Shown piece by piece: positions 8,926 through 20,662 of a stretch of 64,000 bases of DNA. The notes beneath the pieces were generated by a model. The model was not told the origin of the DNA. It ran no database searches and worked only from the letters and a program-made list of their open reading frames with translations. The stretch's first letter is position 1, and each line of letters begins with the position of its first letter. The stretch lies in the NCBI RefSeq assembly GCF_005048225.1, contig NZ_SUNI01000014.1, positions 54,019 through 118,018 on the forward strand, read 5' to 3'. Both the position numbers and the translations under genes were made by a program. The DNA is from Paracoccus gahaiensis (GTDB lineage: Bacteria; Pseudomonadota; Alphaproteobacteria; Rhodobacterales; Rhodobacteraceae).

Positions 8926-9384
8926 ATGCCCCAGCAGCCTGCGATGCACGATTCTTCACCTTTTGATTGCACCCTGTGCTTCGAGATCTACGCCGCCAAT
9001 CTGGCATTTGGTCGCATCTACAAGCCGCTGCTGGATCCCCTGGGCCTGACCTATCCGCAGTTTCTGGTCATGATGACGCTCTGGTCCGGGGATGGCCTCA
9101 GCGTTGGCGCGATCGGCGATCAGCTGGGTCTGGACAGCAGCACCCTGACGCCCCTGATCAAGCGGCTCGAGGGGGCCGAACTGGTCACCCGTCGCCGCGA
9201 TTCGCGCGATGAACGCCGGGTGATCGTTTCGTTGACCGAAAAGGGCGCCCAGCTTGAGGGTCAGTCGGATCAGGTGCTGGCCAGCATCCGCGACGCGACC
9301 GGCCTCAGCGCCCGTGAGGCGGAAAAGCTTCACGACTCGATGCGGCAATTGCGCACCCGTCTGGCCGGGGCCCCGCTGGCCTAG
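8926..9384 (+). CDS. ohrR: MarR-family organic-peroxide sensing repressor, OhrR-like
   Basis: The 152-residue protein is a winged-helix MarR regulator. The N-terminal block TLCFEIYAAN followed by YKPLLDPLGLTYPQF matches OhrR, including the peroxide-sensing Cys (Cys18 here, equivalent to Cys15 of B. subtilis OhrR) and the tyrosines that contact it. Recognition helix and wing are seen in LGLDSSTLTPLIKRLEG and RRRDSRDERRVIVSLTEKG. The start at ATG 8926 gives the family length; a GTG at 8854 would add 24 unlikely residues and ATG 8944 would remove six. No ohr peroxidase gene is adjacent, which is unusual, so its target lies elsewhere or its ligand differs. Confidence 0.75.
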   Translation: MPQQPAMHDSSPFDCTLCFEIYAANLAFGRIYKPLLDPLGLTYPQFLVMMTLWSGDGLSVGAIGDQLGLDSSTLTPLIKRLEGAELVTRRRDSRDERRVIVSLTEKGAQLEGQSDQVLASIRDATGLSAREAEKLHDSMRQLRTRLAGAPLA

Positions 9385-9430
9385 GCACGGGGTTGCGATT
9401 TCCGTCCTCCCGGTGCATGGGACGGGAACG

Positions 9431-9733
9431 ATGACACGGATCCAGGACATACCCGACATGGCCACCCTGCGCGTCGAGATCGACGCGCTGGATGCCCGGC
9501 TGATGGCGCTGATGGCCGAACGCCATGCGCTGATCGACCGTGCCGCGCAGATCAAGTCCGGAAACGGGATGCCCGCCCGGATCGACGCCCGGGTCGAGGA
9601 GGTCGTGGCCAATGTCCGCGCCCATGCCCAGGGCCATGGCTTGGATCCCGACCTCTACGACCGGATCTGGCGCCTGCTGATCGAGGCGGCCATCGCCCAG
9701 GAAGAGCGCCAGTTGCACAAGGATCGCCCATGA
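9431..9733 (+). CDS. Chorismate mutase, AroQ type (stand-alone)
   Basis: The 100-residue all-helical protein carries the AroQ chorismate mutase signature: an N-terminal [20 protein letters not shown] helix with the catalytic Arg, then Lys in QIKSG, and a final helix [14 protein letters not shown]. It should convert chorismate to prephenate for Phe/Tyr synthesis. Start ATG 9431 is preceded by GGGAA at 9424-9428. It overlaps folD by the ATGA junction, so the two are co-translated. A second stand-alone AroQ-type protein is at 39445-39741. Confidence 0.8.
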   Translation: MTRIQDIPDMATLRVEIDALDARLMALMAERHALIDRAAQIKSGNGMPARIDARVEEVVANVRAHAQGHGLDPDLYDRIWRLLIEAAIAQEERQLHKDRP

Positions 9734-10605
9734 CTGCCCAGATCATCGACGGCACGGCCTTCGCGGCCCGGCTGCGCGCCCGCATCGCCGCCCATGTGGC
9801 AAAGCTGGCGACTCAGGGCATCACCCCGGGCCTGGCCGTGGTCCTTCTGGGCGAGGACCCCGCCAGCCAGGTCTATGTCCGCTCCAAGGGCCGCATGACG
9901 CGCGAGGTCGGCATGGCCTCCTTCGAACATCGCCTGCCCGCCGACACGCCGCAGGACGCGCTGCTGGCGCTGATCGCGCAGCTGAATGCCGATCCGGCGG
10001 TGAACGGGATCCTGGTGCAGTTGCCTCTGCCCGCGGGCCTGGACGAGGCGGCGGTCATCAATGCGATCGCGCCCGAGAAGGACGTCGACGGCTTCCACAT
10101 CCTCAATGTCGGCCGTCTGGCGACCGGACAGAAGGCGATGGTGCCCTGCACGCCGCTTGGCTGCCTGATGCTGCTGCGCGACCATCTGGGCAGCCTGGCG
10201 GGCCTCAACGCGGTGGTGATCGGGCGCAGCAACATCGTCGGCAAGCCGATGGCCCAGCTGCTGCTGCGCGACAGCGCGACGGTGACCATCGCGCATTCGC
10301 GCACGTCGGACCTGCCCGATCTCTGCCGCCGCGCCGACATCCTGGTGGCCGCCGTGGGACGCCCGAACTTCGTCACCGGAGACTGGATCCGCCCGGGCGC
10401 CACGGTGATCGACGTGGGCATCAACCGCACCGAGGCCGGGCTGGTGGGCGATGTCGATCGCGCCTCGGCCCTGCAGGTCGCGGGCGCCCTGACCCCGGTG
10501 CCGGGCGGCGTCGGGCCGATGACCATCGCCTGCCTTCTGGCCAATACCCTGACCGCCACGGCCCGCGCGAACGGTCTGCCCGATCCCGAGGGCCTGACCC
10601 CCTAG
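9730..10605 (+). CDS. folD: FolD, methylene-THF dehydrogenase / methenyl-THF cyclohydrolase
   Basis: The 291-residue bifunctional enzyme interconverts 5,10-methylene-, 5,10-methenyl- and 10-formyl-tetrahydrofolate. Visible family blocks: [14 protein letters not shown] (the Tyr and Lys of the active site), [11 protein letters not shown], the KDVDGFH loop, [14 protein letters not shown], and the [13 protein letters not shown] end. Length is normal. It starts inside the stop of the chorismate mutase gene and ends in a 4-bp convergent overlap (CTAG) with the gene on the other strand. Confidence 0.97.
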   Translation: MTAQIIDGTAFAARLRARIAAHVAKLATQGITPGLAVVLLGEDPASQVYVRSKGRMTREVGMASFEHRLPADTPQDALLALIAQLNADPAVNGILVQLPLPAGLDEAAVINAIAPEKDVDGFHILNVGRLATGQKAMVPCTPLGCLMLLRDHLGSLAGLNAVVIGRSNIVGKPMAQLLLRDSATVTIAHSRTSDLPDLCRRADILVAAVGRPNFVTGDWIRPGATVIDVGINRTEAGLVGDVDRASALQVAGALTPVPGGVGPMTIACLLANTLTATARANGLPDPEGLTP

Positions 10606-11174
10606 CTCGCCATCCGCGCCGCCAGCCGCAGCGCATGCGCGGGCTGGGTCGTGGCCACCGGCAGCACCGGATCATAGGCCGCCCGGATCACCCCCGCCAG
10701 CGCTGCCGAGGGCGCGATCTCGGTCGCGAAGGTCAGCATGGACTGCATCGTCACCCGCTCCGCCAGCCCCCCCGGATGGGCGCCTCCCAAGGCTCCACCC
10801 ATGTTCAGGAACATCAGGCAGGCGCGGATCCCGCCCTCGGGGTCAAAGCGGAACAGCCGGTAATGATCCGCCCCCTCCCGCGCCAGCCGCTCGGGCAGGC
10901 CGGGCACCCCGGTCAGCCGGTCCAGATCCGGCACGCCCTCCAGCTCGGCCCAGTCCTGCACGAAGAACAGCATCAGATTGGCGCCCATCTCGGGATCGGT
11001 CTCGGCGAGGGGATGGCGCGCATGGGCATAGCCCGCCCGCAACGCTCCGCGAAAGACGTCCAAGCTCTCCTCGGCCAGCCCGAAGATCACCGGCGCCACC
11101 GGACGCCCCCACCGGGCACAGAGAAACCTGCCATCAGAGCTCGTGAACATCGCCTCGATCGCCGCTGCATCCAT
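10602..11174 (-). CDS. Uncharacterised 190-residue protein
   Basis: I do not recognise a family. The product is soluble in appearance (no signal peptide or membrane segment), with blocks [17 protein letters not shown] near the N-terminus, [13 protein letters not shown] in the middle and [10 protein letters not shown] near residue 120, and an alpha-rich Ala/Arg C-terminus. Codon use is like its neighbours. It converges on folD, sharing 4 bp with it, and a dispersed repeat lies just upstream at 11184-11248. The start ATG at 11174 has AAAGGGCAGG upstream on its strand, which supports translation. Confidence 0.7.
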   Translation of the reverse strand: MDAAAIEAMFTSSDGRFLCARWGRPVAPVIFGLAEESLDVFRGALRAGYAHARHPLAETDPEMGANLMLFFVQDWAELEGVPDLDRLTGVPGLPERLAREGADHYRLFRFDPEGGIRACLMFLNMGGALGGAHPGGLAERVTMQSMLTFATEIAPSAALAGVIRAAYDPVLPVATTQPAHALRLAARMAS

Positions 11175-11183
11175 CCGCCTGCC

Positions 11184-11248
11184 CTTTCATCTTGGCACAA
11201 ATATCCTAGGGGGAGTCGTCGGAACGACGACGGGGGGCAAGGCCCCCC
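11184..11248 (+). repeat. Dispersed intergenic element, copy 1 (long-hairpin subtype)
   Basis: Starts with the shared 5' block CTTTCATCTTGGC, then AAATATCCTAGGGGG, followed by two hairpins: GTCGTC/GACGAC (11215-11220 with 11226-11231) and GGGGGGC/GCCCCCC (11232-11238 with 11242-11248). Related copies are at 15552, 30080, 40302 and 60581. This copy is opposite in orientation to both flanking genes. Confidence 0.7.
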
Positions 11249-11275
11249 GCCGACCCCATCCTCATGGCGCGTTCC

Positions 11276-11899
11276 TCAGACCAGCGTGGCCTCGGTCGCC
11301 GCGCGCAATTCGTCCTCGGTGACGCCCTCGGCCAGCTCCACGATCCTCAGGCCCCCCGGCACCACGTCCAGCACACCCAGATTGGTGATGATCCGGTCGA
11401 CAACCGCCTTGCCCGTCAGGGGCAGGGTGCATTCGCGCAGGATCTTCGACTCGCCTGCCTTGTTGGTGTGGTCCATGACCACGATCACCCGGCCGACGCC
11501 CGCGACCAGATCCATCGCGCCGCCCATGCCCTTGACCAGCTTGCCGGGGATCATCCAGTTGGCCAGATCGCCGTTCTCGGCCACCTCCATGGCGCCCAGG
11601 ATCGCGGCGGCGATCTTGCCGCCCCGGATCATCCCGAAGCTGGTGGCGCTGTCGAAATACGAGGTGCGGGACAGTTCGGTGATGGTCTGCTTGCCGGCAT
11701 TGATCAGGTCGGGATCCTCGTCGCCCTCATAGGGGAAGGGGCCCATGCCCAGCATGCCGTTTTCCGACTGCAGCGTGATGTCCTTGTCGCCGACATAATT
11801 GGCCACCAGCGTCGGGATGCCGATGCCAAGGTTCACGTACCAGCCGTCTTCAAGTTCCTCGGCCGCGCGGGCGGCCATCTGGTTGCGGTCCCAGGGCAT
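11276..11899 (-). CDS. scoB: 3-oxoacid CoA-transferase subunit B
   Basis: The 207-residue beta subunit of a succinyl-CoA:3-ketoacid CoA-transferase moves CoA between succinyl-CoA and acetoacetate, letting the cell use ketone bodies and C4 acids. The family N-terminus ([24 protein letters not shown]) and the catalytic glutamate motif [10 protein letters not shown] (Glu46) are present, as are [14 protein letters not shown] and [13 protein letters not shown]. It follows scoA after 3 nt, forming a two-gene unit on the minus strand. Other CoA-transferase acceptors cannot be excluded from sequence alone. Confidence 0.93.
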   Translation of the reverse strand: MPWDRNQMAARAAEELEDGWYVNLGIGIPTLVANYVGDKDITLQSENGMLGMGPFPYEGDEDPDLINAGKQTITELSRTSYFDSATSFGMIRGGKIAAAILGAMEVAENGDLANWMIPGKLVKGMGGAMDLVAGVGRVIVVMDHTNKAGESKILRECTLPLTGKAVVDRIITNLGVLDVVPGGLRIVELAEGVTEDELRAATEATLV

Positions 11900-11902
11900 G
11901 GT

Positions 11903-12607
11903 TCAGGCCTCCTCACGCGGGCGGGTGGTGACTTTCTCGATGCGCTTCTCCTGCACCCCTTGGACGATCCGGTGCACATAGATGCCGGGCAGGTGGATCA
12001 TGTCGGGGTCGAGGCTGCCGCGCGGGACGATCTCCTCGACCTCGGCCACGCAGACCCGGCCGCACATCGCCGCTGGAGGGTTGAAGTTGCGCGCCGTCTT
12101 GCGGAACACCAGGTTGCCGGTGTCGTCGGCTTTCCAGGCCTTCACGATAGACAGGTCGGCCACGATTCCGCGCTCCAGGATGTAATCCTGGCCGTCGAAA
12201 TTCTTGACCTCCTTGCCCTCGGCGATGACGGTGCCGACGCCGGTCTTGGTGTAGAAGCCGGGGATGCCGCTGCCGCCGGCGCGCATGCGCTCGGCCAGGG
12301 TGCCTTGGGGGTTGAACTCCAGCTCCAGCTCGCCCGACAGGTACTGGCGCATGAATTCGGCGTTCTCGCCGACATAGCTGCTCAGCATCTTGCGGATCTG
12401 GCGCGTGTCCAGCAGCTTGCCCAGACCGAACCCATCCACGCCGCAATTGTTGCTGGCGATGGTCAGATCCTTCACGCCGCTCTCGACCAGCGCATCGATC
12501 AGCAGCTCGGGGATGCCGCAGAGGCCGAACCCTCCTGCCGCGATGAACATCCCGTCCTGCAAGAGCCCCTCCAGGGCCTCGCCCGCCGTTCCATAGACCT
12601 TCTTCAT
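11903..12607 (-). CDS. scoA: 3-oxoacid CoA-transferase subunit A
   Basis: The 234-residue alpha subunit shows [20 protein letters not shown] and the CoA-transferase signature [13 protein letters not shown], then [15 protein letters not shown] and a terminal metal-free fold typical of family I. It pairs with scoB. The start at 12607 is fixed by GGGAGG 5 nt upstream on the minus strand; a longer frame to 12673 would read through the likely promoter. Confidence 0.93.
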   Translation of the reverse strand: MKKVYGTAGEALEGLLQDGMFIAAGGFGLCGIPELLIDALVESGVKDLTIASNNCGVDGFGLGKLLDTRQIRKMLSSYVGENAEFMRQYLSGELELEFNPQGTLAERMRAGGSGIPGFYTKTGVGTVIAEGKEVKNFDGQDYILERGIVADLSIVKAWKADDTGNLVFRKTARNFNPPAAMCGRVCVAEVEEIVPRGSLDPDMIHLPGIYVHRIVQGVQEKRIEKVTTRPREEA

Positions 12608-12644
12608 CGGTCCTCCCGTCCCTCGGATCACTCTGTCGGCCCAA

Positions 12645-12673
12645 GTTGTCGCCTGCAGCCCCCGCGCTGTCAA
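12645..12673 (-). promoter_or_regulatory. Sigma-70 type promoter for scoAB
   Basis: On the minus strand TTGACA (12673-12668), 17 nt, then GACAAC (12650-12645). The -35 is consensus and the -10 is weak. It lies between the topA stop and the scoA start, leaving a leader of about 30 nt. Confidence 0.45.
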
Positions 12674-12689
12674 TCGCAGGGGGTCCTGC

Positions 12690-15452
12690 TCAGCTCTCGT
12701 CGATCAGATCGTCGCCCGATGCATCGGGCGCGGGCGCCTTGGCCGAAGCCCGCTTCGCCGCCGGTTTCTTGGCGGCGGGTTTCTTGGTCGCCGCTTTGGG
12801 TGCAGCCTTCTTGGTGGCAGGCTTCTTGGCCGCCGCGGCCGGTTTTTTTGCGGCCGGCTTCTTCGCGCTCTTGCCTGGGGATTTCGCGGCCTTGGCGGCG
12901 ATCAACTCCAGCGCCTGATCGACGGTCAGATCCTCGGGCGTCACGTCGCGGGGCAGGGTGGCATTCACCTTGGCCCATTTCACGTAAGGCCCGTATTTTC
13001 CGCCCATCACCTGGATCGGCCCGCCATCGGGATGCTCGCCCATCTCGCGCAGGGGCGCGGCGGCGGCTCCCCGTCCGCCACGGATCTGCTTGGCGGCCAG
13101 AACCTCGACTGCACGGTTCATGCCGATGGTGAAGACCTCGTCCACATCCGCGATATTGGCATATTTCGCGCCATGCTTCACATAGGGGCCGAAGCGCCCG
13201 ATCCCGGCCTTGATCAGCACGCCATCCTCGGGATGGGGGCCGATCGGGCGAGGCAGGGCCAGAAGCTGCACGGCCTGGTCCAGATCCAGCTTGCCCGCAT
13301 CCCAGCCCTTGGGGATCGAGGACCGGGGCGGCTTGGGCACCTCTTCGCTGGCCTCGCCGCGCTGGACATAGGGGCCGAAGCGCCCGGTCTTGAGGCTGAT
13401 CTGGTCGCCCGCATCCTCGCCCAGGACCCGGTCGCCCACCGGCTCCTCGCCATCGGGGGCCGAAAGGGGGCGGGTATAGCGGCAGTCGGGATAGTTCGTG
13501 CAACCGATGAAGGCCCCGCCCGACCGCGCCGTCTTGAGGTTCAGCCGGCCCGCATTGCACAGCGGACAGATCCGGGGATCGCCGCCATCCGCACGGGGCG
13601 GGTAGAGATGCGGGGCCAGGGCCTCGTCGATCGCCTCCAGCACCTCGGTGATGCGCAGCTCGGTGGTGCCCTCCAGCGCCTTCGAGAAGTCCTTCCAGAA
13701 CCGCCCCAGCACCTCGCGCCACATCAGGTCGCCCGCGCTGATCTCGTCCAGCTCGTTTTCCAGATTGGCGGTGAAGTCGTGACTGACATAGCGTGGGAAA
13801 TACTTGATCAGGAACGTCGTGACCAAGCGGCCCTTGTCCTCGGGGATCAGCCGGTTCTTGTCCTTGCGGACATAGTCGCGGTCCTGGATCGTGGTCACGA
13901 TGCTGGCATAGGTCGAGGGGCGGCCGATGCCCAATTCTTCCATGCGCTTGACCAGCGTCGCTTCGGTGAAGCGCGGTGGGGGCTGGGTGAAATGCTGGCG
14001 CGCGGCGGCCTGGGCCTTGTCGTTGACCAGAAGCCCCGGCGCCCCGCGCTGGCCCTGGGGCGCAGGGGTCGCATCGCCGCCCTTGTCGCGGGCGCGGGCG
14101 AACTCGTCGTCGAAGGCGGCGGCGACCAGCGTGGCGGCCTCGCCCTCGGTGATCGCCGGCAGGCGGGCGCTGTCCTCGCCATCGTCGTCGTCGCGGCCCT
14201 GGTCATAGACCCGCAGGAAGCCGTCGAACAGCATCACCTGGCCGGTGGCGCGCAGGCCGACCTGGGCGTCGGGGCTGGCGATCTCGACCGTGGTGCGCTC
14301 CATCCGGGCGGCCTCCATCTGGCTGGCGATGGTGCGCTTCCAGATCAGGTCATAGAGCTTGCGCTGATCGTCGGCCGACAGCGTCAGCCGGTCGGGCGAC
14401 ATCATCATGTCGGTCGGCCGGATGCATTCATGCGCTTCCTGCGCGTTCTTGGCTTTGTTCTTGTACATGCGCGGCGATTTCGGCAGGTATTTCTCGCCGA
14501 ACTTGGCCTTGATCGCGTCGCGGGCGGCCATCACCGCCTCGGGCGCCATGTCGATGCCGTCGGTCCGCATATAGGTGATCAGCCCGGCCTCGTAGAGCCG
14601 CTGCGCCGCAGACATGCAGGCCTTGGCGCCCATGCCCATCTTGCGGCTGGCCTCCTGCTGCAGGGTCGAGGTCATGAAGGGCGGCCAGGGATTGCGGCTG
14701 GCGGGCTTGGCCGCGACCGAGGCGACCTTCAGATCGCGGCTGGCCACCGCGCTGAGCGCCATCGCCGCCTGTTCGGCGGTGGCCAGATCGAAGCGGTCCA
14801 GCCGCTTGCCGGCCAACGAGACCAGCGTCGCGTCGTATTCCTCTCCGCCCGGAGTGGCGAGGCGGGCATGGACCGACCAGTATTCACGGGCCTTGAAGGC
14901 CTCGATCTCCATCTCGCGGTCGACGATCAGGCGCAGGCAGACGGATTGCACGCGGCCCGCCGACTTGGCGCCGGGCAGCTTGCGCCACAGGACCGGCGAC
15001 AGCTTGAAGCCCACCAGGTAATCCAGCGCGCGGCGCGCCAGATAGGCGTCGACCAGCGGCTGGTCGATCTGGCGGGGCCGGGCCATCGCCTCGGTCACGG
15101 CGGTCTTGGTGATCGCGTTGAAGGTCACGCGGCTGACGGCCGCGCCCTTCTTGAGCGAGGTCTGCAGGGCCGCTAGCAGATGCCAGCTGATCGCCTCGCC
15201 CTCGCGATCGGGGTCGGTGGCCAGGATCAGGGTCTGGTCGTCCTTGAGCGCGTCCTTGATCGCCTTGAGATGCTTGCGGCTGTCGGCCGCCACCTCCCAT
15301 TTCATGTCGAAATCCTGGTCGGGATCGACGCTGCCATCCTTGGGGGGCAGGTCGCGGACATGCCCGAAACTGGCCAGGACCCGGTAGTCGCCGCCGAGAT
15401 ATTTCTCGATGGTCTTGGCCTTGGCCGGGGATTCGACGACGACGACGGGCAT
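12690..15452 (-). CDS. topA: TopA, DNA topoisomerase I with Lys/Ala-rich tail
   Basis: The 920-residue type IA topoisomerase relaxes negative supercoils. Order: Toprim ([16 protein letters not shown], then [15 protein letters not shown]), topo domain with catalytic Tyr in ITYMRTD (about residue 294), a C4 zinc ribbon ([11 protein letters not shown] and [10 protein letters not shown]), then GRFGPYV-type C-terminal repeats near 700-840. The last 60 residues are a histone H1-like KKPAAKK tail ending in DDLIDES. The start at 15452 has GAGG upstream; 15473 (MHLSEVN) is possible. dprA lies just upstream on the same strand, a common pairing. Confidence 0.97.
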   Translation of the reverse strand: MPVVVVESPAKAKTIEKYLGGDYRVLASFGHVRDLPPKDGSVDPDQDFDMKWEVAADSRKHLKAIKDALKDDQTLILATDPDREGEAISWHLLAALQTSLKKGAAVSRVTFNAITKTAVTEAMARPRQIDQPLVDAYLARRALDYLVGFKLSPVLWRKLPGAKSAGRVQSVCLRLIVDREMEIEAFKAREYWSVHARLATPGGEEYDATLVSLAGKRLDRFDLATAEQAAMALSAVASRDLKVASVAAKPASRNPWPPFMTSTLQQEASRKMGMGAKACMSAAQRLYEAGLITYMRTDGIDMAPEAVMAARDAIKAKFGEKYLPKSPRMYKNKAKNAQEAHECIRPTDMMMSPDRLTLSADDQRKLYDLIWKRTIASQMEAARMERTTVEIASPDAQVGLRATGQVMLFDGFLRVYDQGRDDDDGEDSARLPAITEGEAATLVAAAFDDEFARARDKGGDATPAPQGQRGAPGLLVNDKAQAAARQHFTQPPPRFTEATLVKRMEELGIGRPSTYASIVTTIQDRDYVRKDKNRLIPEDKGRLVTTFLIKYFPRYVSHDFTANLENELDEISAGDLMWREVLGRFWKDFSKALEGTTELRITEVLEAIDEALAPHLYPPRADGGDPRICPLCNAGRLNLKTARSGGAFIGCTNYPDCRYTRPLSAPDGEEPVGDRVLGEDAGDQISLKTGRFGPYVQRGEASEEVPKPPRSSIPKGWDAGKLDLDQAVQLLALPRPIGPHPEDGVLIKAGIGRFGPYVKHGAKYANIADVDEVFTIGMNRAVEVLAAKQIRGGRGAAAAPLREMGEHPDGGPIQVMGGKYGPYVKWAKVNATLPRDVTPEDLTVDQALELIAAKAAKSPGKSAKKPAAKKPAAAAKKPATKKAAPKAATKKPAAKKPAAKRASAKAPAPDASGDDLIDES

Positions 15453-15551
15453 GTTGACCTCGGACAGATGCAATGGGGCGGCAAGATGGGTGCCGAGGCG
15501 CGCCGTGTCAACGGGGGGTGATGTCCCGGGATAATGTCGGGAGGCGGGGCA

Positions 15552-15598
15552 GGGGGCGCTGCCCCCGTCGCGCAGGGCGCGACTCCCCCGGGATATTT
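15552..15598 (-). repeat. Dispersed intergenic element, copy 5 (long-hairpin subtype), after dprA
   Basis: Read on the minus strand: AAATATCCCGGGGGA, then hairpin GTCGCGC/GCGCGAC (loop CCT), then GGGGGC/GCCCCC (loop AGC). This is the subtype of copy 1. It starts 17 nt after the dprA stop in the same orientation, as expected for a transcription terminator, although no T-run follows. Confidence 0.65.
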
Positions 15599-15614
15599 CC
15601 GGACCGCCGCAGGA

Positions 15615-16829
15615 TCACGAGAGGGCGAGGCGGCCCCCGGCCAGGCGGGTGACGCGGCCCTGCAGCTCCAGCGAGAGGATCACCGCATTGGCGGTGGCGG
15701 CCGGCACGCCCAGGTCGCGGATCAGGTCGTTCTCCTCGGTGGGTGAGGGGGTGAGGCGCGATAGGATGCGGCTTTCCAGATGGATCGGGCCGCCGCCGTC
15801 GCGGGACAGCGGGGCGGCGGGACGCCGCGGTGGGGGGGCTGCGGAACGCAGCGGCGGCAGGGCGGCAGGTCTGGCCGCGGCGGGCGGCCGGTCCCCGGCT
15901 GCGGCGGCGGGACGCAGATTCGCCAGCGCATCGACCACATCGGCAGCACTGCGCACGAGGGTGGCGCCGTCGCGGATCAGGGCGTTGCAGCCGGCGGCGC
16001 GGGCATCCATCGGGTGCCCGGGCACGGCCATCACCTCGCGCCCCTGGTCCAGCGCGTTGCGCGCCGTGATCAGCGTGCCCGAGCGCTGCGCGGCCTCGAT
16101 CACCACCACCGCCTGCGAGAGGCCCGAGACGATGCGGTTGCGGGTGGGGAAATGCCGGGCGGCGGGTTCGGTGCCCGGCGGCTGTTCGGACAAAAGGACG
16201 CCGCGTTCGGCGATCTGCGCAGCCAGGACGGCGTTTTCCGCCGGATAGATCACGTCGACGCCGCCCGCCATCACCGCGATGGTGCCGGTGGGCAGGGCCG
16301 CGTCATGGGCGGCGGCATCGATGCCGCGCGCCAGTCCCGCCACGACGGCCAGGCCCGCCTCGCCCAGGCCCGCCGCCATGCCACGCGCCATGCGCATCCC
16401 CAGGGACGAGGCATTGCGCGCGCCGATGACCGCGATGATGTCGCGCGACAGCCAGGAGGGATCCCCGCGCAGCCAGAGGACCGGGGGGGCGCCCTCGATC
16501 TGGCGCAGGGCCGGGGGATAGGCGGGATCATCGCAGCGCAGCAGCCGCGCCCCCACGCGGCGCCCGGCGGCCAGTTCGGCACTGGCGACTCCTTCGGGGC
16601 AGCAGCCGTAATCGGTGATGCCGGCCTGGGCGGCGATGCCCGGAAGCGCGGCCAGTGCCGCCCGGGCCGAGCCATGTTCCGCGATCAGCCGGTGGAAGGT
16701 TGCGGGCCCGACCCGGCGCGAGCGGATCAGCCGCAGCACGGTCAGATCATCATCGCCCGTGATGCGGCCAGATCCGGGGCTCGCGACCGGCGGGCGGGGG
16801 GTATTGGCTGGGGTCAGTCCGGTATCCAT
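15615..16829 (-). CDS. dprA: DprA/Smf, DNA processing protein for transformation
   Basis: The 404-residue protein has an N-terminal SAM-like/HhH part (LIRSRRVGPATFHRLIAEHGS), the Rossmann-like DprA core (IAVIGARNASSLGMRMARG, GLARGIDAAAHDAAL, VMAGGVDVIYPAEN, LSEQPPG) and a C-terminal winged helix (about 345-404: ILSRLTPSPTEENDLIRDLG) found in DprA of many proteobacteria. DprA protects incoming single-stranded DNA and loads RecA. It lies upstream of topA, the usual arrangement. A low-complexity Pro/Ala/Arg linker separates core and C-terminal domain. Confidence 0.95.
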   Translation of the reverse strand: MDTGLTPANTPRPPVASPGSGRITGDDDLTVLRLIRSRRVGPATFHRLIAEHGSARAALAALPGIAAQAGITDYGCCPEGVASAELAAGRRVGARLLRCDDPAYPPALRQIEGAPPVLWLRGDPSWLSRDIIAVIGARNASSLGMRMARGMAAGLGEAGLAVVAGLARGIDAAAHDAALPTGTIAVMAGGVDVIYPAENAVLAAQIAERGVLLSEQPPGTEPAARHFPTRNRIVSGLSQAVVVIEAAQRSGTLITARNALDQGREVMAVPGHPMDARAAGCNALIRDGATLVRSAADVVDALANLRPAAAAGDRPPAAARPAALPPLRSAAPPPRRPAAPLSRDGGGPIHLESRILSRLTPSPTEENDLIRDLGVPAATANAVILSLELQGRVTRLAGGRLALS

Positions 16830-16922
16830 GATGCCTCCGTCCGCGATCTGGCATCAGGGATACTCCGTAGGGGTTAACAACCGGTTAGCGGTGCGGACCC
16901 AAGCGCGCCACCGGGGGCCGCG

Positions 16923-18344
<1,422 letters not shown>

Positions 18345-18444
18345 GCGGGTCTCCTGACGGTGAGGGGCGGGGGGCGATCGGCCCCGGGGCAGGCGCGGCA
18401 GGGGGTCGCGTTCCCTTCCCGGTCGCGAATGATGTAGGTAAGCC

Positions 18445-18473
18445 TTGCCCGTGCGGGCCAGATATGGTCATAG
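18445..18473 (+). promoter_or_regulatory. Candidate promoter for the cta operon
   Basis: TTGCCC (18445-18450), 17 nt, TCATAG (18468-18473) in the tldD/ctaC divergent region. Both boxes are imperfect. It would give a leader of about 75 nt before ctaC. Confidence 0.3.
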
Positions 18474-18554
18474 AACGGACACTGTGAAAGGAAAAGGGGC
18501 AGCCTCCCGGCGGTCCCTGCGGCCCGTGAGGCCGAGCCACTGCAACGGGATGGA

Positions 18555-19460
18555 ATGATGGCAAGAGCGATGATGGGCCGTGCATTCGCGGCAGCGACAG
18601 GGTTCGCAACTGCGGGCATGCTGGCCGGGGCGGCGGCGGCGCAGGATGTTCTGGGCGATCTGCCCACGATCGGCAAGCCGATCGCCGGCGGGATGGGGTT
18701 CCAGCCCGCCTCGACCGAGCTGGCGCGCGACCAGCAATGGCTGGATCAGTTCGTGCTGATCATCATCGCCTTCGTGACCGCGGTGGTCTGCCTGCTGCTT
18801 CTGTATGTCATCGTGCGGTTCAACAGCCGGTCCAACCCGGTGCCGGCCAAGTTCACCCACAACACCACGCTGGAGATCGGCTGGACGCTGGTCCCGGTGC
18901 TGATCCTGGTGGCCATCGGGGCCTTCTCGCTGCCGATCCTGTTCCGCAGCCAGGAAATGCCCGACAGCCCGGATCTGGTCATCAAGACGACCGGGCACCA
19001 GTGGTACTGGTCCTATGAATATCCCGAGAACGGCATCGCCTTCGATTCGCTGATGCTGCCCGAGGACGAGCTGGCCGAGTTCGGCTATGCCCCCGACGAA
19101 TACCTGCTGGCGACCGACACCGCCGTGGTGGTGCCCGTGGGCCAGACGGTGCTGCTGCAGGTGACCGCCAGCGACGTGATCCATTCCTGGACCATCCCGG
19201 CCTTCGCCGTGAAGCAGGACGCCGTCCCGGGCCGCATCGCCCAAGCCTGGTTCAATGTCGAGCAGGAAGGCGTCTATTTCGGCCAGTGCAGCGAACTGTG
19301 CGGCATCAACCATGCCTATATGCCCATCGTCGTGAAGGCGGTCAGCCCCGAGGTCTTCGCGGCCTGGGTGGCCGAGCAGGGCGGCACCCTGGGCGATGAG
19401 CCCGCGCCGACCGCCAGCCTTGATGCCGATGCCCGGGTCGATCTGGCCCGCGTGGACTGA
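18555..19460 (+). CDS. ctaC: Cytochrome c oxidase subunit II (aa3 type)
   Basis: The 301-residue subunit has a signal peptide (cleavage near AAAQD), two membrane segments (about residues 60-85 and 105-125), the electron-entry motif [11 protein letters not shown], and a periplasmic CuA domain with ligands in [11 protein letters not shown] and [16 protein letters not shown]. It accepts electrons from cytochrome c. A C-terminal extension of about 25 residues follows, as in Paracoccus. ATG 18555 and 18558 are both usable (MMARAMMG). The subunit I gene is not nearby, also as in Paracoccus. Confidence 0.97.
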   Translation: MMARAMMGRAFAAATGFATAGMLAGAAAAQDVLGDLPTIGKPIAGGMGFQPASTELARDQQWLDQFVLIIIAFVTAVVCLLLLYVIVRFNSRSNPVPAKFTHNTTLEIGWTLVPVLILVAIGAFSLPILFRSQEMPDSPDLVIKTTGHQWYWSYEYPENGIAFDSLMLPEDELAEFGYAPDEYLLATDTAVVVPVGQTVLLQVTASDVIHSWTIPAFAVKQDAVPGRIAQAWFNVEQEGVYFGQCSELCGINHAYMPIVVKAVSPEVFAAWVAEQGGTLGDEPAPTASLDADARVDLARVD

Positions 19461-19523
19461 CCCCGACCAGTGGCCCTTCCGGCATTCTGCCGGCAGGGCC
19501 AAGGAACCAGGATTGCAGGCGCG

Positions 19524-20441
19524 ATGACCGATATCAATGCATACGAGACCGCCCCCGAGGCCCAGTTCGGCGACTATGTCGCCCTGCTGAAGCCCCGGGT
19601 GATGTCGCTGGTCGTCTTCACGGCCTTTGTCGGTCTGTTCGTGGCCCCCATCGACGTGCATCCCTTCATCGCCTTCTGCTCGGTCCTGTTCATCGCGCTT
19701 GGCGGCGGAGCCTCGGGTGCGCTGAACATGTGGTACGACCGCGACATCGATGCGGTGATGAACCGCACCCAATCGCGCCCGATCCCCTCGGGCCGGGTCG
19801 AGGGCGGCGAGGCGCTTGGCCTGGGGCTGGTGCTGTCGGTCCTCTCGGTGATGATGCTGGGGCTGGTCGCGAACTGGTTCGCGGCCGGCTTCCTAGCCTT
19901 CACCATCTTCTTCTATGCGGTGGTCTATACCGTCTGGCTCAAGCGCTGGACACCGCAGAACATCGTCATCGGCGGGGCGGCGGGCGCCTTTCCCCCGATG
20001 ATCGGATGGGCCTGCGCCACCGGCGGCATCACGCTGGAATCGCTGCTGATGTTCGCGCTGGTCTTCTTCTGGACCCCGCCCCATTTCTGGGCGCTGGCGC
20101 TGTTCATGAAGGAAGACTACCACAAGGCCGGCGTGCCGATGCTGACCGTGACCCATGGTCGTCCGGTCACCCGCCGCCACATCTTCGCCTATACGCTGGT
20201 GCTGGCGCCCTTCGCGTTGTGGCTGGGGCTGACCTCGATCGGCGGGCCCCTGTACATGGCGGTGGCGGTGGTGCTGAATGCGGCCTTCATCCATGGCGGC
20301 TGGAGGATCCTGCGCCGGTCCGAGGAGCAGGCCGTGGCCGATGGCTACGCGGTCGAGAGGCAGGTGTTCAAGCTGTCGCTCTATTACCTATTCCTGCATT
20401 TCCTGGCACTTCTGGTGCAAAGCTGGATCGGAGGCTGGTGA
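19524..20441 (+). CDS. ctaB: Protoheme IX farnesyltransferase (heme O synthase)
   Basis: The 305-residue UbiA-family membrane prenyltransferase makes heme O, precursor of heme A. The two Asp motifs are [23 protein letters not shown] and [15 protein letters not shown], with about nine membrane helices between and after. Start ATG 19524 ([18 protein letters not shown]) follows CAGG; a longer frame from 19470 lacks a signal. Its stop overlaps the next start (TGATG). Confidence 0.96.
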   Translation: MTDINAYETAPEAQFGDYVALLKPRVMSLVVFTAFVGLFVAPIDVHPFIAFCSVLFIALGGGASGALNMWYDRDIDAVMNRTQSRPIPSGRVEGGEALGLGLVLSVLSVMMLGLVANWFAAGFLAFTIFFYAVVYTVWLKRWTPQNIVIGGAAGAFPPMIGWACATGGITLESLLMFALVFFWTPPHFWALALFMKEDYHKAGVPMLTVTHGRPVTRRHIFAYTLVLAPFALWLGLTSIGGPLYMAVAVVLNAAFIHGGWRILRRSEEQAVADGYAVERQVFKLSLYYLFLHFLALLVQSWIGGW

Positions 20442-20662
20442 TGGCACTCAAGACCGAACACGAAATTCATGGCCGTCGCCGGTCCCGCAACGTGGGGCTG
20501 GGGGTGGTGCTGATCGGCTTCGTCGCGCTGGTCTTCGGGCTGACGGTCGTCAAGGTGCAGCAGGGCGGCCTGCTGGAGGCCTATGACCACCAGCCCCGCG
20601 TCTCGATGACCCCGGTCGAGCCCGTGGCGCCCCGCACCATCCCGCAGGAGGATCCGCAATGA
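20441..20662 (+). CDS. Small single-span membrane protein between ctaB and ctaG
   Basis: This 73-residue protein has a basic N-terminus ([14 protein letters not shown]), one membrane helix (about 18-40, [20 protein letters not shown]) and a short periplasmic tail rich in Pro. A small ORF at this place between ctaB and ctaG is standard in Paracoccus and Rhodobacter oxidase operons, and a role in oxidase assembly or heme delivery is a reasonable guess from position only. Both ends overlap neighbours (TGATG and ATGA), so it is tightly co-translated. Confidence 0.88.
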   Translation: MALKTEHEIHGRRRSRNVGLGVVLIGFVALVFGLTVVKVQQGGLLEAYDHQPRVSMTPVEPVAPRTIPQEDPQ

